Below are positions 32,556 to 41,232 of a stretch of DNA of 49,800 nucleotides, one piece after another. A program made the translations under genes and the position numbers. Numbering within the stretch: the stretch's first letter is position 1; each line of letters begins with the position of its first letter. Where the stretch lies: positions 1 through 49,800 of the forward strand of contig JAZREN010000032.1 of the NCBI GenBank assembly GCA_045660825.1. Reading direction: 5' to 3'. The DNA comes from HGM04593 sp045660825. Lineage in GTDB: Bacteria > Bacteroidota > Bacteroidia > Bacteroidales > Bacteroidaceae. The notes beneath the pieces were generated by a model. That model made no database searches, was not told the DNA's origin, and saw nothing but the letters and a program-made list of their open reading frames with translations.

Positions 32556-34757
32556 TTAAAGTATCAAATCCCTTAGCAATAGGATTTCGTTTTCGCTGAC
32601 TCCGCGGGCGGTGAGGGTTTCGCTGTCGTGCATGATTTGCTGGGCGACTTTGTCGGCGCTGCCGCAGAGTTCCTTTGCTTTCTGGTAGTACTCGATGGCT
32701 TGGGCGTTGTTGTGGTTGACCCACTCTACATGGCCGGCGTTGAGGTAGTCCTCGTAGCTTGCCGTTGGCATGGCGTGCAGGCGCTGGTAGTAGGTGCGTG
32801 CCTGCTGGTCCTTGCCGGTGATGAATGAGCACCAGGCGATGGCACGTGTGGCGCGCAGTGAGCCGGGCTTGAGGAACTCTACCTTGTAGAAGCGTGCGAA
32901 GGCTTCTTCGTAACGTTTCATTGTGGCGAAGCTTTCGCCTGTCTGCAACAGCAGCGAGATGTTCTCGGGTGCAAGCTCCTCGGCCATCTGGTAGTATGCC
33001 AGTGCGTTGTCAAACTCGCCCTGCATGCGGTAGCATTGGGCGATGTGGCGCAGTGTCCAAAGGGTGTCGGGCTTGACGATGTCGGCCTTGGTGTAGTAGT
33101 CGATGGCCTCTTTGTAGCGCAGCTCCTTCTGCAGGCAGTAGCCCATCTCCTGGTAGAACTGTGCGTCGCACTCGCCGTTCTTTTCAAAGAGTTTGCCGGC
33201 GTTGTAGGCCTCGGCGTAGTACTCCTTCTCCACAAGATAGCGGAATGTGCGCAGCACGGCGTTGCTGTCGCTGATGAGCGGTGCAAGCATGTTGCTTTGG
33301 AGCATGTTGAGCTGCATGGTGAATGGGTCCATGAACTCGCATTTGAAATTGGATACCTTGAAGAAACGGTAGAGGTCTTGTATGTACTGATTGCTCTCAA
33401 TCTCGGCCATGCGCTCCTTGTCGGCAACCATGTGAGTCTCGGCCTCGCTGACTGCGGCTCCTTCCTCGCCGCCCAACTGGCCCATGAGTATGTTGCGCTG
33501 GTCGGCAGGGATGCGCTGTGCGGTGAAGCAGAACGAGTATTTGTCGCTGTTGCAAAAGACGGGCGACTTGCATATTGCGCCAATGAGCGTGTGGGTGTCG
33601 TTGGCATTGCCGGGGAGTATGTCGCTTATGCCGGGCACGTTCTTGTCGAAGGGACGCAGCCAGTTGCAAATGTCACTGAAGAAGGGGTAGTTCTTTAGTT
33701 GTGAGAAGGTGCTCATGTAAACGTCGGCGCCCTCAATCTGCCACTTGGTCATCTCCTCGATCTTGCTCTTTATACCATCTTCTTCAATCCACTTCTGCCA
33801 CTCGGGGTTCTTGTCCTCGTCGTTCTCAATCTCCTTGAGTATGTCGATGCTGAGCTTGCCGTTGAGCTTCTGTGAGTTCTTCATCATGGCGGGGATAATC
33901 TCCTCGCGCATCTTGCGGTCAATCTTCTGTGTCTCGCGGCAACGGAGCAGTTGAATCTGTATTGTCTGTATGTAGCGCACTGCGGTTGGGTTGTCGCGCA
34001 GGGTGTCGAGCGCGGCTTTGAGTGCGGGGTAGTGGGCTATGCGCTGCTCGTACTGGAACAGTGCAATGACAATACCTGTTATGGCGCGCACAGCGAGTGT
34101 GCTGCAGCTGTTTATGGCTATGTGGCAGAGTGCCTCAACTTTGATTGGCTCGAAGCATTTGAGTGTGCTCAGGGTGATGGCGCTGACGGCTGTGGCGCGG
34201 TCGCAGATGCTTATTTCCTCGTCAGCGACGATGCGGTCAATCAACTCGGCATCGCCCTTGTTCCAGCCCATGCTGCTCCAGATGGCACCGAAGAGTTCAG
34301 ACAACAGCCTTTCGTGTTCCTGTGACAGTTGCATGCGCACGCTCTTGCATTCGCTTGCGGGCAGGCTCTCGGTGACGGCAAAGTTTGCGGCATTCTCTTT
34401 GAGCTTGTCGTATGTGCCACCAAGCGTTGCAAGGTTCTTGTGTCTGCGGCGCATCTGGTAGTAGACCTTTGTGGAGTGCTCGGTGAGCCTTGCAACGGCA
34501 ATCTGGTCATTGATGATGTAGCAACGGCCAATGAGTTCGGCGTGTAGGCGCTCCCTGTCGGGGTCGGGCATTCCCTGGCGCATGTAGTCGAGCATATATG
34601 TGTATGCTGTCTGCATCTCGGTGAAGCGTGTGCGCAACTCCCAGTCTTGCAGTTGGTCAATGCTGCCGGCCAATGTGTCAATAGCTTGCTTGAGTCTTTT
34701 CTCGTCGAGCAGGGTTGCAACCTTGAGCTGTATTTCTGTTATCTGTTTCTCTTCCAT
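32556..34757 (-). CDS. TPR-repeat protein, function unknown
   Basis: The 733-residue cytoplasmic protein is mostly helical. The first half has no recognised family. Residues about 555-690 carry at least three tetratricopeptide repeats (YQEMGYCLQKELRYKEAIDY; LRHIAQCYRMQGEFDNALAY; LNAGHVEWVNHNNAQAIEYY), a fold that binds other proteins. No signal peptide, membrane segment or enzyme motif is seen. Similar large TPR proteins are common in Bacteroidales genomes. It lies downstream of pgk on the same strand but behind a terminator-like hairpin. Confidence 0.8.
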   Translation of the reverse strand: MEEKQITEIQLKVATLLDEKRLKQAIDTLAGSIDQLQDWELRTRFTEMQTAYTYMLDYMRQGMPDPDRERLHAELIGRCYIINDQIAVARLTEHSTKVYYQMRRRHKNLATLGGTYDKLKENAANFAVTESLPASECKSVRMQLSQEHERLLSELFGAIWSSMGWNKGDAELIDRIVADEEISICDRATAVSAITLSTLKCFEPIKVEALCHIAINSCSTLAVRAITGIVIALFQYEQRIAHYPALKAALDTLRDNPTAVRYIQTIQIQLLRCRETQKIDRKMREEIIPAMMKNSQKLNGKLSIDILKEIENDEDKNPEWQKWIEEDGIKSKIEEMTKWQIEGADVYMSTFSQLKNYPFFSDICNWLRPFDKNVPGISDILPGNANDTHTLIGAICKSPVFCNSDKYSFCFTAQRIPADQRNILMGQLGGEEGAAVSEAETHMVADKERMAEIESNQYIQDLYRFFKVSNFKCEFMDPFTMQLNMLQSNMLAPLISDSNAVLRTFRYLVEKEYYAEAYNAGKLFEKNGECDAQFYQEMGYCLQKELRYKEAIDYYTKADIVKPDTLWTLRHIAQCYRMQGEFDNALAYYQMAEELAPENISLLLQTGESFATMKRYEEAFARFYKVEFLKPGSLRATRAIAWCSFITGKDQQARTYYQRLHAMPTASYEDYLNAGHVEWVNHNNAQAIEYYQKAKELCGSADKVAQQIMHDSETLTARGVSENEILLLRDLIL

Positions 34758-34766
34758 CTGTCATTT

Positions 34767-34803
34767 AATAAAATAAACAGCGTGCGTGGGCACGCTGTTT
34801 ATT
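34767..34803 (-). terminator. Terminator-like hairpin between pgk and the TPR gene
   Basis: AATAAACAGCGTG and CACGCTGTTTATT pair over 13 bases. On the minus strand it is followed by a T-rich stretch, 22 bases after the pgk stop, so it probably ends most pgk transcripts. Confidence 0.75.
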
Positions 34804-34824
34804 GATTTTTATAAAAGCGGTAAA

Positions 34825-36075
34825 TTATTCGCCCTTGATAGCAGCAACGCCTGGGAGAACCTTACCCTCGATAGCCTCGAGAAGAGCACCACCACCTGTT
34901 GAGATGTATGATACCTGGTCGGCCATACCGAACTTGTTGATGCAAGCTACTGAGTCACCACCACCGATGAGTGAGAACGCACCGTTGGCAGTTGCCTTAG
35001 CGATAGCCTCGGCGATAGCGCGTGAACCGGCTGTGAAGTTGTCGAACTCGAACACACCTGCAGGACCGTTCCAAAGGATTGTCTTTGCGTCAACGATAGC
35101 TGCGGCGAAAGCCTTCTGAGCCTCTGGACCTGCGTCCAAGCCCTCCCAACCTGCTGGGATAGCCTTTGCTGAGCAAACCTGTGTGTTGGCGTCGTTAGAG
35201 AAATCATCGGCAGCAACGCAGTCAGCAGCAAGTACAAGATTTACACCCTTAGCTTTAGCCTGCTCCATGATGTTCAAAGCGAGGTCGAGCTTGTCGTCCT
35301 CAACGATTGAACGGCCGATTTCGCCACCCTGAGCCTTTGCGAATGTGTATGTCATACCACCGCAGAGGATGAGGTTGTCTACCTTGTCCATCAAGTTCTC
35401 GATGATACCGATCTTTGTAGAAACCTTTGAACCACCCATGATAGCTGTGAATGGGCGCTTGATGTCCTTGAGGATGTTGTCAACAGCCTGAACCTCCTTC
35501 TCCATCAAGTAACCGAGCATCTTGTTGTCAGCATCGAAGTAGTCTGCGATAACAGCTGTTGATGCGTGACGACGGTGAGCTGTACCGAATGCGTCGTTGA
35601 TGTAGCAGTCTGCGTAAGAAGCGAGAGTCTTTGAGAACTCCTTCTGTGACTCCTTCATAGCCTTCTTTGCATCCTCGTATGCTGGATCCCCCTTGTCGAT
35701 GCCTACTGGCTTACCCTCCTCCTCGGGATAGAAACGGAGGTTCTCGAGCATCAAAACCTCACCTGGCTTCAATGCTGCAGCAGCCTCGGCAGCCTTAGCG
35801 CAGTCTGGGGCGAACTGAACAGCAACACCCAACTTCTCTGATACAGCGTCAACAATCTGGCTCAAAGAGTACTTTGCGTTAACCTTGCCCTTTGGCTTGC
35901 CCATGTGTGACATGATGATGAGTGCACCACCGTCAGCAAGAACCTTCTTCAATGTGGGAAGAGCGCCACGGATACGTGTGTCATCAGTGATTTTACCCTC
36001 CTCGTTCAAGGGCACGTTGAAATCAACACGAACGATTGCCTTCTTACCGGCAAACTGGAAATTGTCAATTGTCAT
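34825..36075 (-). CDS. pgk: Phosphoglycerate kinase
   Basis: The 416-residue glycolytic enzyme transfers phosphate between 1,3-bisphosphoglycerate and ADP. Visible family motifs are VRVDFNVPLNEEGKITDDTR at the N-terminus, HMGKPKG, AHRRHAST for substrate binding, AIMGGSKVSTKIGI at the hinge, GPAGVFEFDNFTAGS and GGGDSVACINKFG with the nucleotide-binding glycines near the C-terminus. The length is normal. It is cytoplasmic. The codon choice is strongly biased, as expected for a highly expressed gene. Ahead of the start, on the minus strand, TATCTTCG resembles a -7 box, but no good -33 box was found. Confidence 0.97.
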   Translation of the reverse strand: MTIDNFQFAGKKAIVRVDFNVPLNEEGKITDDTRIRGALPTLKKVLADGGALIIMSHMGKPKGKVNAKYSLSQIVDAVSEKLGVAVQFAPDCAKAAEAAAALKPGEVLMLENLRFYPEEEGKPVGIDKGDPAYEDAKKAMKESQKEFSKTLASYADCYINDAFGTAHRRHASTAVIADYFDADNKMLGYLMEKEVQAVDNILKDIKRPFTAIMGGSKVSTKIGIIENLMDKVDNLILCGGMTYTFAKAQGGEIGRSIVEDDKLDLALNIMEQAKAKGVNLVLAADCVAADDFSNDANTQVCSAKAIPAGWEGLDAGPEAQKAFAAAIVDAKTILWNGPAGVFEFDNFTAGSRAIAEAIAKATANGAFSLIGGGDSVACINKFGMADQVSYISTGGGALLEAIEGKVLPGVAAIKGE

Positions 36076-36169
36076 GATTGAAAATTTATTTAGTTAATAA
36101 AACAGTCCTATTTGTAAATTACTGCGAAGATACAAATTTTCAATAAAAAAACAGTTCTTTTTAAAATAA

Positions 36170-36823
36170 TTATCTAACGGCGGTCGCTTTTTTTTGATAT
36201 TCACGGCACAGGGCTGTCAGTCCGCACTTGTCGCACTTGGGCGAGCGTGCCGTGCATACATAGCGGCCGTGCAGGATGAGCCAATGGTGGGCGCGTGGAA
36301 TGACCTCGTCTGGCAGGTATTTCATCAGTTCTTTCTCGACACTGTAGGGCGTGGTACAACGCTTGGGTACAAGGCCTATGCGGTGGCTCACGCGGAATAC
36401 ATGGGTGTCGACGGCCATGGCGCTCTTGTACCACACCACGGAGAGTATCACATTGGCTGTTTTGCGTCCCACGCCGGGCAGGGTGGTGAGCTCTTCGAGC
36501 GTGTCGGGTACCTCGCCGCCGAAATCGCTGCACAGCTTCTGCGCCATGCCCACAAGGTGCTTTGCCTTGTTGTTGGGGTAAGAGACGCTCTTTATGTAGT
36601 TGTAGATTTCGTTGGGGTGTGCCAGGGCCATCTCCTGGGCTGTGGGGTAGCGCGCAATGAGGTCGGGGGTGACCATGTTTACGCGTTTGTCGGTGCACTG
36701 TGCCGAGAGGATGACGGCAACCAGCAGGTCGAACGGGTTGGTGTAGTCCAGCTCCGTCTCGGCCACCGGCATTGCAGCCTCAAAGTATTCGATTACCTTA
36801 TTATATAGTTCTTTCTTTTTCAT
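36170..36823 (-). CDS. nth: Endonuclease III (DNA glycosylase/AP lyase)
   Basis: The 217-residue base-excision repair enzyme removes oxidised pyrimidines. It shows the helix-hairpin-helix LPGVGRKTANVIL with the catalytic Lys (about residue 121), the catalytic Asp in VDTHVFRVSHRIGL (about 139), and a C-terminal [4Fe-4S] loop with spacing C-x6-C-x2-C-x5-C (CTARSPKCDKCGLTALC). Length is typical. It lies 94 bases upstream of pgk on the same strand. Confidence 0.96.
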   Translation of the reverse strand: MKKKELYNKVIEYFEAAMPVAETELDYTNPFDLLVAVILSAQCTDKRVNMVTPDLIARYPTAQEMALAHPNEIYNYIKSVSYPNNKAKHLVGMAQKLCSDFGGEVPDTLEELTTLPGVGRKTANVILSVVWYKSAMAVDTHVFRVSHRIGLVPKRCTTPYSVEKELMKYLPDEVIPRAHHWLILHGRYVCTARSPKCDKCGLTALCREYQKKATAVR

Positions 36824-36936
36824 AGTATATCGTCAATCCTTGCGAAATTACTTTTTAATTGCATTTTTTCAAAATGAAAGTTGTGAAAAAGTGTTTAACT
36901 GCGTTGTTGTTGATTAATTTGCATAAAAAATGGTTG

Positions 36937-36971
36937 TTTGTTGCTTTTATATTGTAATTCGGTTATATTTG
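36937..36971 (+). promoter_or_regulatory. Bacteroidetes-type promoter of the small secreted protein
   Basis: TTG (36941-36943; TTTG also at 36937) and TATATTTG (36964-36971) are 20 bases apart. The sequence matches the promoter at 29010-29041 almost throughout. Transcription near 36978 fits a start codon at 37016. Confidence 0.65.
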
Positions 36972-37015
36972 CAAAATAAAGATGTTAATTGACTGACTAT
37001 AAACAATTACCAATT

Positions 37016-37438
37016 ATGAAAAAGATTTTGTTTTTATCGGCATTTATGGCATTGCCATTCTTGACTTTCGCTCAGGAGGTTGAGCTGAATGATGTGGAGC
37101 TGCAGACAGTTGAGCAGGGAGTTGTTGAGTCGCAGGTAGAAGAACAACAGTATTACATGTATAATGTTGTAATCATTTCCGGCGGTATGGACAATGAAGG
37201 TTTTGGTGTTGAGGTTGATGATGGAAAGAAGATTCAGAAGCTGAAAGGCGAGGATGGGAAGAAAATAAAATTCAGAACACCGGCTGCTGCGTTGATGTAT
37301 TTTATCTCAGAAGGATGGGAACTGCATTTGAAGGGTGATGCAATCAACCCGAATGACACAAGAACAACATATTGGATTATTCGCAAACCCTGTACAAAGG
37401 CCGAGTTTGACAAGACTGTAGAGGAGGGGATAAAGTAA
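37016..37438 (+). CDS. Small exported protein, function unknown
   Basis: The 140-residue product starts with a signal peptide (MKKILFLSAFMALPFLTFAQ, cleavage after FAQ). The mature part contains KIQKLKGEDGKKIKFRTPAA followed by ALMYFISEGWELHLKGD and a final domain with TYWIIRKPCTKAEFD, a pattern seen in short Bacteroidetes periplasmic proteins of unknown role. ATG 37016 was chosen over an upstream ATG at 36989 because the signal peptide begins there. The gene has its own promoter and a shared terminator. Confidence 0.8.
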   Translation: MKKILFLSAFMALPFLTFAQEVELNDVELQTVEQGVVESQVEEQQYYMYNVVIISGGMDNEGFGVEVDDGKKIQKLKGEDGKKIKFRTPAAALMYFISEGWELHLKGDAINPNDTRTTYWIIRKPCTKAEFDKTVEEGIK

Positions 37439-37456
37439 CCTGTTTGGCTAATGTTG

Positions 37457-37498
37457 ACAAATAATGATGGCGACCGCATGGTCGCCATCATTATTTGT
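37457..37498. terminator. Bidirectional terminator between convergent genes
   Basis: ACAAATAATGATGGCGACC and GGTCGCCATCATTATTTGT pair perfectly over 19 bases around GCAT, with T-runs on either side. It serves the small secreted protein on the plus strand and the phosphatase on the minus strand. Confidence 0.9.
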
Positions 37499-37499
37499 T

Positions 37500-38000
37500 T
37501 TATACTATAAATTCCCTTATTTCGCAGTTGCCGAAGAGGGTGACATCGCGGTGGGTGACTCCCTTAATCTCCGCTTCCATGATGCGGCAGAAGAAGCCGT
37601 GGCTGAAGGCGAGGATTTTCTTCCCGGGGTACTCGCGGCGCACCTTGTCGATGAACTTGTGGGCGCGTTCCTTCATTGATTCCTCGGTCTCCACGGTCTC
37701 GTTGTAGACAGCTCCCTTGATTGGGGTGCCGGCAAGGTTGCCGAGGTCGCGCTCGCGCAACAGCGGCTCTTTGATGAAGGTGCACTCAATGCCCTCGAGT
37801 GCAATCTCTGCTGTGTCGAGGCAGCGCTTGAGGTCGCTGCTGAGTACAACGTCGAACTCGAGCTCGGCAATGCGTGGGCGCAGTGAGTGTGCCTGCTCAA
37901 TGCCAAGTTCCGACAGGTGACCCGGGGTCTGGCCCTGGAACAGTCCTTTAGAGTTCTCTATTGTCTCGCCGTGGCGAGTCATGTATATGGTTGTTGCCAT
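37500..38000 (-). CDS. Histidine phosphatase family protein
   Basis: The 166-residue protein starts MATTIYMTRHGETIENSKGL with the RHG motif, whose His becomes phosphorylated. It also has VVLSSDLKRCLDTAEIA, PLLRERDLGNLAG (the acid residue) and the second catalytic His in ILAFSHGFFCRIM. It belongs to the phosphoglycerate-mutase-like branch of phosphatases. Length is short but complete. The substrate could be a sugar phosphate, alpha-ribazole phosphate or another small molecule; nothing nearby decides it. It lies upstream of its terminator and is convergent to the small secreted protein. Confidence 0.88.
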   Translation of the reverse strand: MATTIYMTRHGETIENSKGLFQGQTPGHLSELGIEQAHSLRPRIAELEFDVVLSSDLKRCLDTAEIALEGIECTFIKEPLLRERDLGNLAGTPIKGAVYNETVETEESMKERAHKFIDKVRREYPGKKILAFSHGFFCRIMEAEIKGVTHRDVTLFGNCEIREFIV

Positions 38001-38016
38001 TAGAGTTAACGGTTTG

Positions 38017-38088
38017 TGTCATCCCGAGCCTTGTGTGAGGGATATCAAAAGAGGATGTTGAGATATCTCACGTCCGTTCGATATGACA
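38017..38088. repeat. Inverted GTCAT-type repeat pair behind pheS
   Basis: TGTCATCCCGAGCCTTGTGT followed by GAGGGATATC faces GATATCTCACGTCCGTTCGA followed by TATGACA. It lies between the pheS stop and the phosphatase gene and could end the pheS transcript. Confidence 0.65.
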
Positions 38089-38098
38089 AACGAAGAAT

Positions 38099-39118
38099 TT
38101 AGTTTGCGCTCTCAAAGAGTTTGAGGAAACGGACGTCGTTCTCGCTGAAGAGGCGAAGGTCCTTGACCTGATACTTGAGGTTGGTGATGCGCACGATACC
38201 CATACCGAATGCGTAGCCCGAATATACCTTGCTGTCGATGCCGCAAAGTTCGAGCACGTTGGGGTCAACCATACCGCAACCCAAAATCTCTACCCAACCG
38301 GTGTTCTTGCAGAATGGGCAACCTTTGCCACCGCAGATGTTACAGCTGATGTCCATCTCGGCACTTGGCTCGGTGAATGGGAAGTATGATGGACGCAGAC
38401 GTATCTTGGTGTCCTTGCCGAACATCTCCTGTGCAAAGAGAAGAAGTACCTGCTTGAGGTCGGTGAACGATACGTTCTTGTCTATATAAAGACCCTCCAA
38501 CTGGTGGAAGAAACAGTGTGCACGGTAGCTGATGGCTTCGTTGCGGTATACGCGTCCCGGAGCAATGATGCGGATAGGGGGCTGGCTTGTCTCCATAACG
38601 CGGCTCTGCACGCTACTGGTGTGTGTGCGCAGGATGATATCGGGGTGTGCCTCGATGAAGAATGTGTCCTGCATGTCGCGTGCGGGGTGATCCTCGGCGA
38701 AGTTCATTGATGAGAATACGTGCCAGTCGTCCTCGACCTCGACACCGTTGGCAATTGAGAAGCCCAAGCGCGCGAAGATGTCGACAATCTCGTTCTTTAC
38801 AATTGACAGTGGGTGGCGTGTACCAAGCGTGGTGGGGTAGGCAGGGCGTGTGAGGTCAATCTCGCACTGTGCCTCCTCTTTGTTCTCAATCTGCTCCTTG
38901 AGGGCGTTGAAATGATCCTGTGCAGCGTTCTTCAACTCGTTGATCTTTACACCAACCTCGCGTTTCTGCTCGGCGGGAACCTCGCGGAACTCGGCCATGA
39001 GGCCGTTGATGATACCTTTCTTGCTCAAGTACTTGAGGCGGAGCGCCTCCAACTCCTCGGCATTGGTTGCTGTTGAAGCTGCTATTTCCTGGAGCAAACC
39101 GTTTATTTTTTCTATCAT
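38099..39118 (-). CDS. pheS: Phenylalanine--tRNA ligase alpha subunit
   Basis: The 339-residue protein begins MIEKINGLLQEIAASTATNA and has the class II synthetase core: HPLSIVKNEIVDIFARLGF, FHQLEGLYIDKNVSFTDLKQ (motif 2 region), and GWVEILGCGMVDPNVLELCG, then GYAFGMGIVRITNLKYQVKD (motif 3), typical of PheS. It charges tRNA-Phe together with PheT, which is not in the window. A longer frame runs upstream to 39862 but overlaps the divergent RelA/SpoT gene and carries no synthetase sequence, so the ATG at 39118 is correct. Confidence 0.97.
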   Translation of the reverse strand: MIEKINGLLQEIAASTATNAEELEALRLKYLSKKGIINGLMAEFREVPAEQKREVGVKINELKNAAQDHFNALKEQIENKEEAQCEIDLTRPAYPTTLGTRHPLSIVKNEIVDIFARLGFSIANGVEVEDDWHVFSSMNFAEDHPARDMQDTFFIEAHPDIILRTHTSSVQSRVMETSQPPIRIIAPGRVYRNEAISYRAHCFFHQLEGLYIDKNVSFTDLKQVLLLFAQEMFGKDTKIRLRPSYFPFTEPSAEMDISCNICGGKGCPFCKNTGWVEILGCGMVDPNVLELCGIDSKVYSGYAFGMGIVRITNLKYQVKDLRLFSENDVRFLKLFESAN

Positions 39119-39231
39119 AATAGTGTGCTGTTTTATAATAATGTGCAAAGTTAAATAAAAACGGCGTAAAAAACGAAATAAAATGGAATAATATCTTTTT
39201 TTGTCGGGGCGTGATAAAATATGTGAAAATG

Positions 39232-39263
39232 TTTTGACATTGGATAATTTTTTTCCAAATTTG
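39232..39263 (+). promoter_or_regulatory. Probable promoter of the RelA/SpoT gene
   Basis: TTTTG (39232-39236) and CAAATTTG (39256-39263, one mismatch to TAnnTTTG) are separated by 19 bases. The leader to the start codon would be about 55 bases. Confidence 0.5.
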
Positions 39264-39325
39264 CGAGGAATAGCGAGTTTGGATTCCGTGTATGTTTCGC
39301 TGTTGATATAAAAAAGAATTGCCAT

Positions 39326-41206
39326 ATGGATTTGGAAAGTAAGAAGATTGATGGACAGGTCGAAAATCTGCTTGCACGCCTTGCGCGTCGTTTTTCGGCC
39401 GAGGATATACAGCGCATCGGCGAAGCCTATGTACTTGCACGCGAGGCCCACAAGGAGCAGCGTCGCAAGTCGGGTGAACCGTACATCATGCACCCTGTTG
39501 CTGTGGCAACAATTGTTGCCGAGGAGCTGCGCCTGGGAGCTAATCCCATAATAGCGGCATTCCTGCACGATGTGGTCGAGGATACACAATATACCATTGA
39601 CGATATACGTGAGCGTTTTGGCGATGACGTGGCGTTCCTTGTGGATGTTGTCACAAAGAAGAAAAAAAAGAGCAACACAAAGACATCGAGCCAGATTGAC
39701 AACTACAAGCAGATGCTCGACTCGCTTCACTACGATATCCGTGCGCTGCTCATAAAACTCTCTGACCGCTTGCACAACATGCGTACCCTCAGCAGCATGC
39801 GCCCCGACAAGCAGATGAAGATTGCGGGAGAGACCGATTACTTCTATGCTCCGCTGGCACACCGCCTTGGACTCTACTACATCAAGCGCGAGATGGAGAA
39901 CCTCTCATTCCGCTACCGTTGTCCGCGCGACTACGCCTACATTGACGAACAACTCACACTGGAGCAGAAGGAGCGTGAGCCGGGATTGAAATCTTTCCTC
40001 TTTGAGATTGAACGCCTGCTTGAGAACAATGATATCCTGATGGCGCGTACCGAGGTGTATTCACGTGGCCCATACAGCGCTTGGCGCAAGATGAACAGCA
40101 CTGGTTGCGATTTCAAGCATGTCGAGGGTAAATACTACATACGTATCATATATCCGAACACTCACGACTACTCCGAGAAGGATATGAGCTTGAAGATATA
40201 CTCAATCCTCACCGACCGTTTCAAGGAGAAACCGGGTAGTGTGGCAAACTACATCGACTCTCCCAAGGAGAACGGTTACCAGAGCTACCACGTGAAGCTG
40301 CTCACACCGCAGGGAACATGGGAAGAGGTGCATATTTCTTCGGAGCGAATGATACGTAAGTCGCAGTTTGGCTGTATTGCCGAGAGTACCGAGACCAATA
40401 TCACCAACTGGCTCGAGAAGTTCAAGCATGTGCTCCAGGAGATGGCTACCCGTGGTAAGGAGGTGGAGTACATGGATGGTGTGACATCATCGTTCTACAA
40501 CGATGATATTGAGGCATACACCCCCGACGGCAAGGGTATTATCCTGCCTAAGGGTGCTACGGCGTTGGACTTTGCCTTTGAAATACACAGCGAACTTGGC
40601 CTGCATGCTCACTATGCCCGCATCAACGGTCAACTCTCTTCGGTGAAGACCGAGCTTGAACGTGGCGATGTGGTGCAGATTGGCACAAACGAGAATGTAA
40701 CCCCCAAGCACGACTGGCTTGATTACGTGTCGACATTCAAGGCCAAGTCGCACATAAACAATTTCCTCAACAAGCAGCGCAAGCTGCAGTTCTGCCGTTG
40801 CGAGCATTGCCGTCCGTTGCCGGGTGACGAGGTTATCGGTTTCAAGAACCCCGACGGTACTACTTCAATCCATCGTCGTGACTGCAAGGTTGCGATACGT
40901 CTGGCGTCGCAGCGTGGTGATGATATCGTTGCCGTGAACTTTGAAGAGGACCGTGAATTCCTTTACCCGGTGAAGATTGATATTGTGGTAATTGACCGCA
41001 ATCACCTTTTGATTGACCTTATAGACTGTATAACAAATAAACTTCAGCTTTCATTGACCCGCATCTCTACCGAGAGTAAGGATGCCATCGGCTATTGCTC
41101 AATGGAGTTTCCGGTGCACTCGTCGGCCGAGTTGCAGGAGGTGATAGACAGCATCTCACGCATCGATGGTGTAGAGGAGGTGAAACAGAGTGTAGAGATA
41201 AACTAA
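39326..41206 (+). CDS. RelA/SpoT-family (p)ppGpp metabolism protein, probably hydrolase-biased
   Basis: The 626-residue cytoplasmic protein has an HD hydrolase domain (HPVAVATIVAEELRLGANPI, FLHDVVEDTQYT, LIKLSDRLHNMRTL), a synthetase-like domain (SPKENGYQSYHVKLL), a TGS domain (AYTPDGKGIILPKGATALDF) and a C-terminal ACT domain (YPVKIDIVVIDRNHLLIDLI). The synthetase domain looks weakened. The usual GRxKxxxS segment reads YSRGPYSAWRKM, the Asp before the RI strand reads EGKYYIRI, and the EVQIRT segment reads EVHISS. The hydrolase residues are intact. It therefore may mainly degrade (p)ppGpp. At 626 residues it is shorter than the usual 700-750. It is divergent from pheS. Confidence 0.9.
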   Translation: MDLESKKIDGQVENLLARLARRFSAEDIQRIGEAYVLAREAHKEQRRKSGEPYIMHPVAVATIVAEELRLGANPIIAAFLHDVVEDTQYTIDDIRERFGDDVAFLVDVVTKKKKKSNTKTSSQIDNYKQMLDSLHYDIRALLIKLSDRLHNMRTLSSMRPDKQMKIAGETDYFYAPLAHRLGLYYIKREMENLSFRYRCPRDYAYIDEQLTLEQKEREPGLKSFLFEIERLLENNDILMARTEVYSRGPYSAWRKMNSTGCDFKHVEGKYYIRIIYPNTHDYSEKDMSLKIYSILTDRFKEKPGSVANYIDSPKENGYQSYHVKLLTPQGTWEEVHISSERMIRKSQFGCIAESTETNITNWLEKFKHVLQEMATRGKEVEYMDGVTSSFYNDDIEAYTPDGKGIILPKGATALDFAFEIHSELGLHAHYARINGQLSSVKTELERGDVVQIGTNENVTPKHDWLDYVSTFKAKSHINNFLNKQRKLQFCRCEHCRPLPGDEVIGFKNPDGTTSIHRRDCKVAIRLASQRGDDIVAVNFEEDREFLYPVKIDIVVIDRNHLLIDLIDCITNKLQLSLTRISTESKDAIGYCSMEFPVHSSAELQEVIDSISRIDGVEEVKQSVEIN

Positions 41207-41232
41207 ATACTAACCTACTTATATTATAAAAA

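Noticed and set aside
32299..32832. Minus-strand 177-residue frame behind the TPR gene
   Set aside because: It runs through repeat hairpins and the antisense or shifted frame of the TPR gene and has low-complexity, arginine-rich text typical of spurious frames.
32918..33698. Long open frames overlapping the TPR gene on both strands
   Set aside because: They are shadows in other frames; the TPR repeats are only in the 733-residue minus-strand frame.
39119..39862. N-terminal extension of pheS on the minus strand
   Set aside because: It is the antisense of the RelA/SpoT gene and carries no synthetase motifs; the standard PheS start is at 39118.
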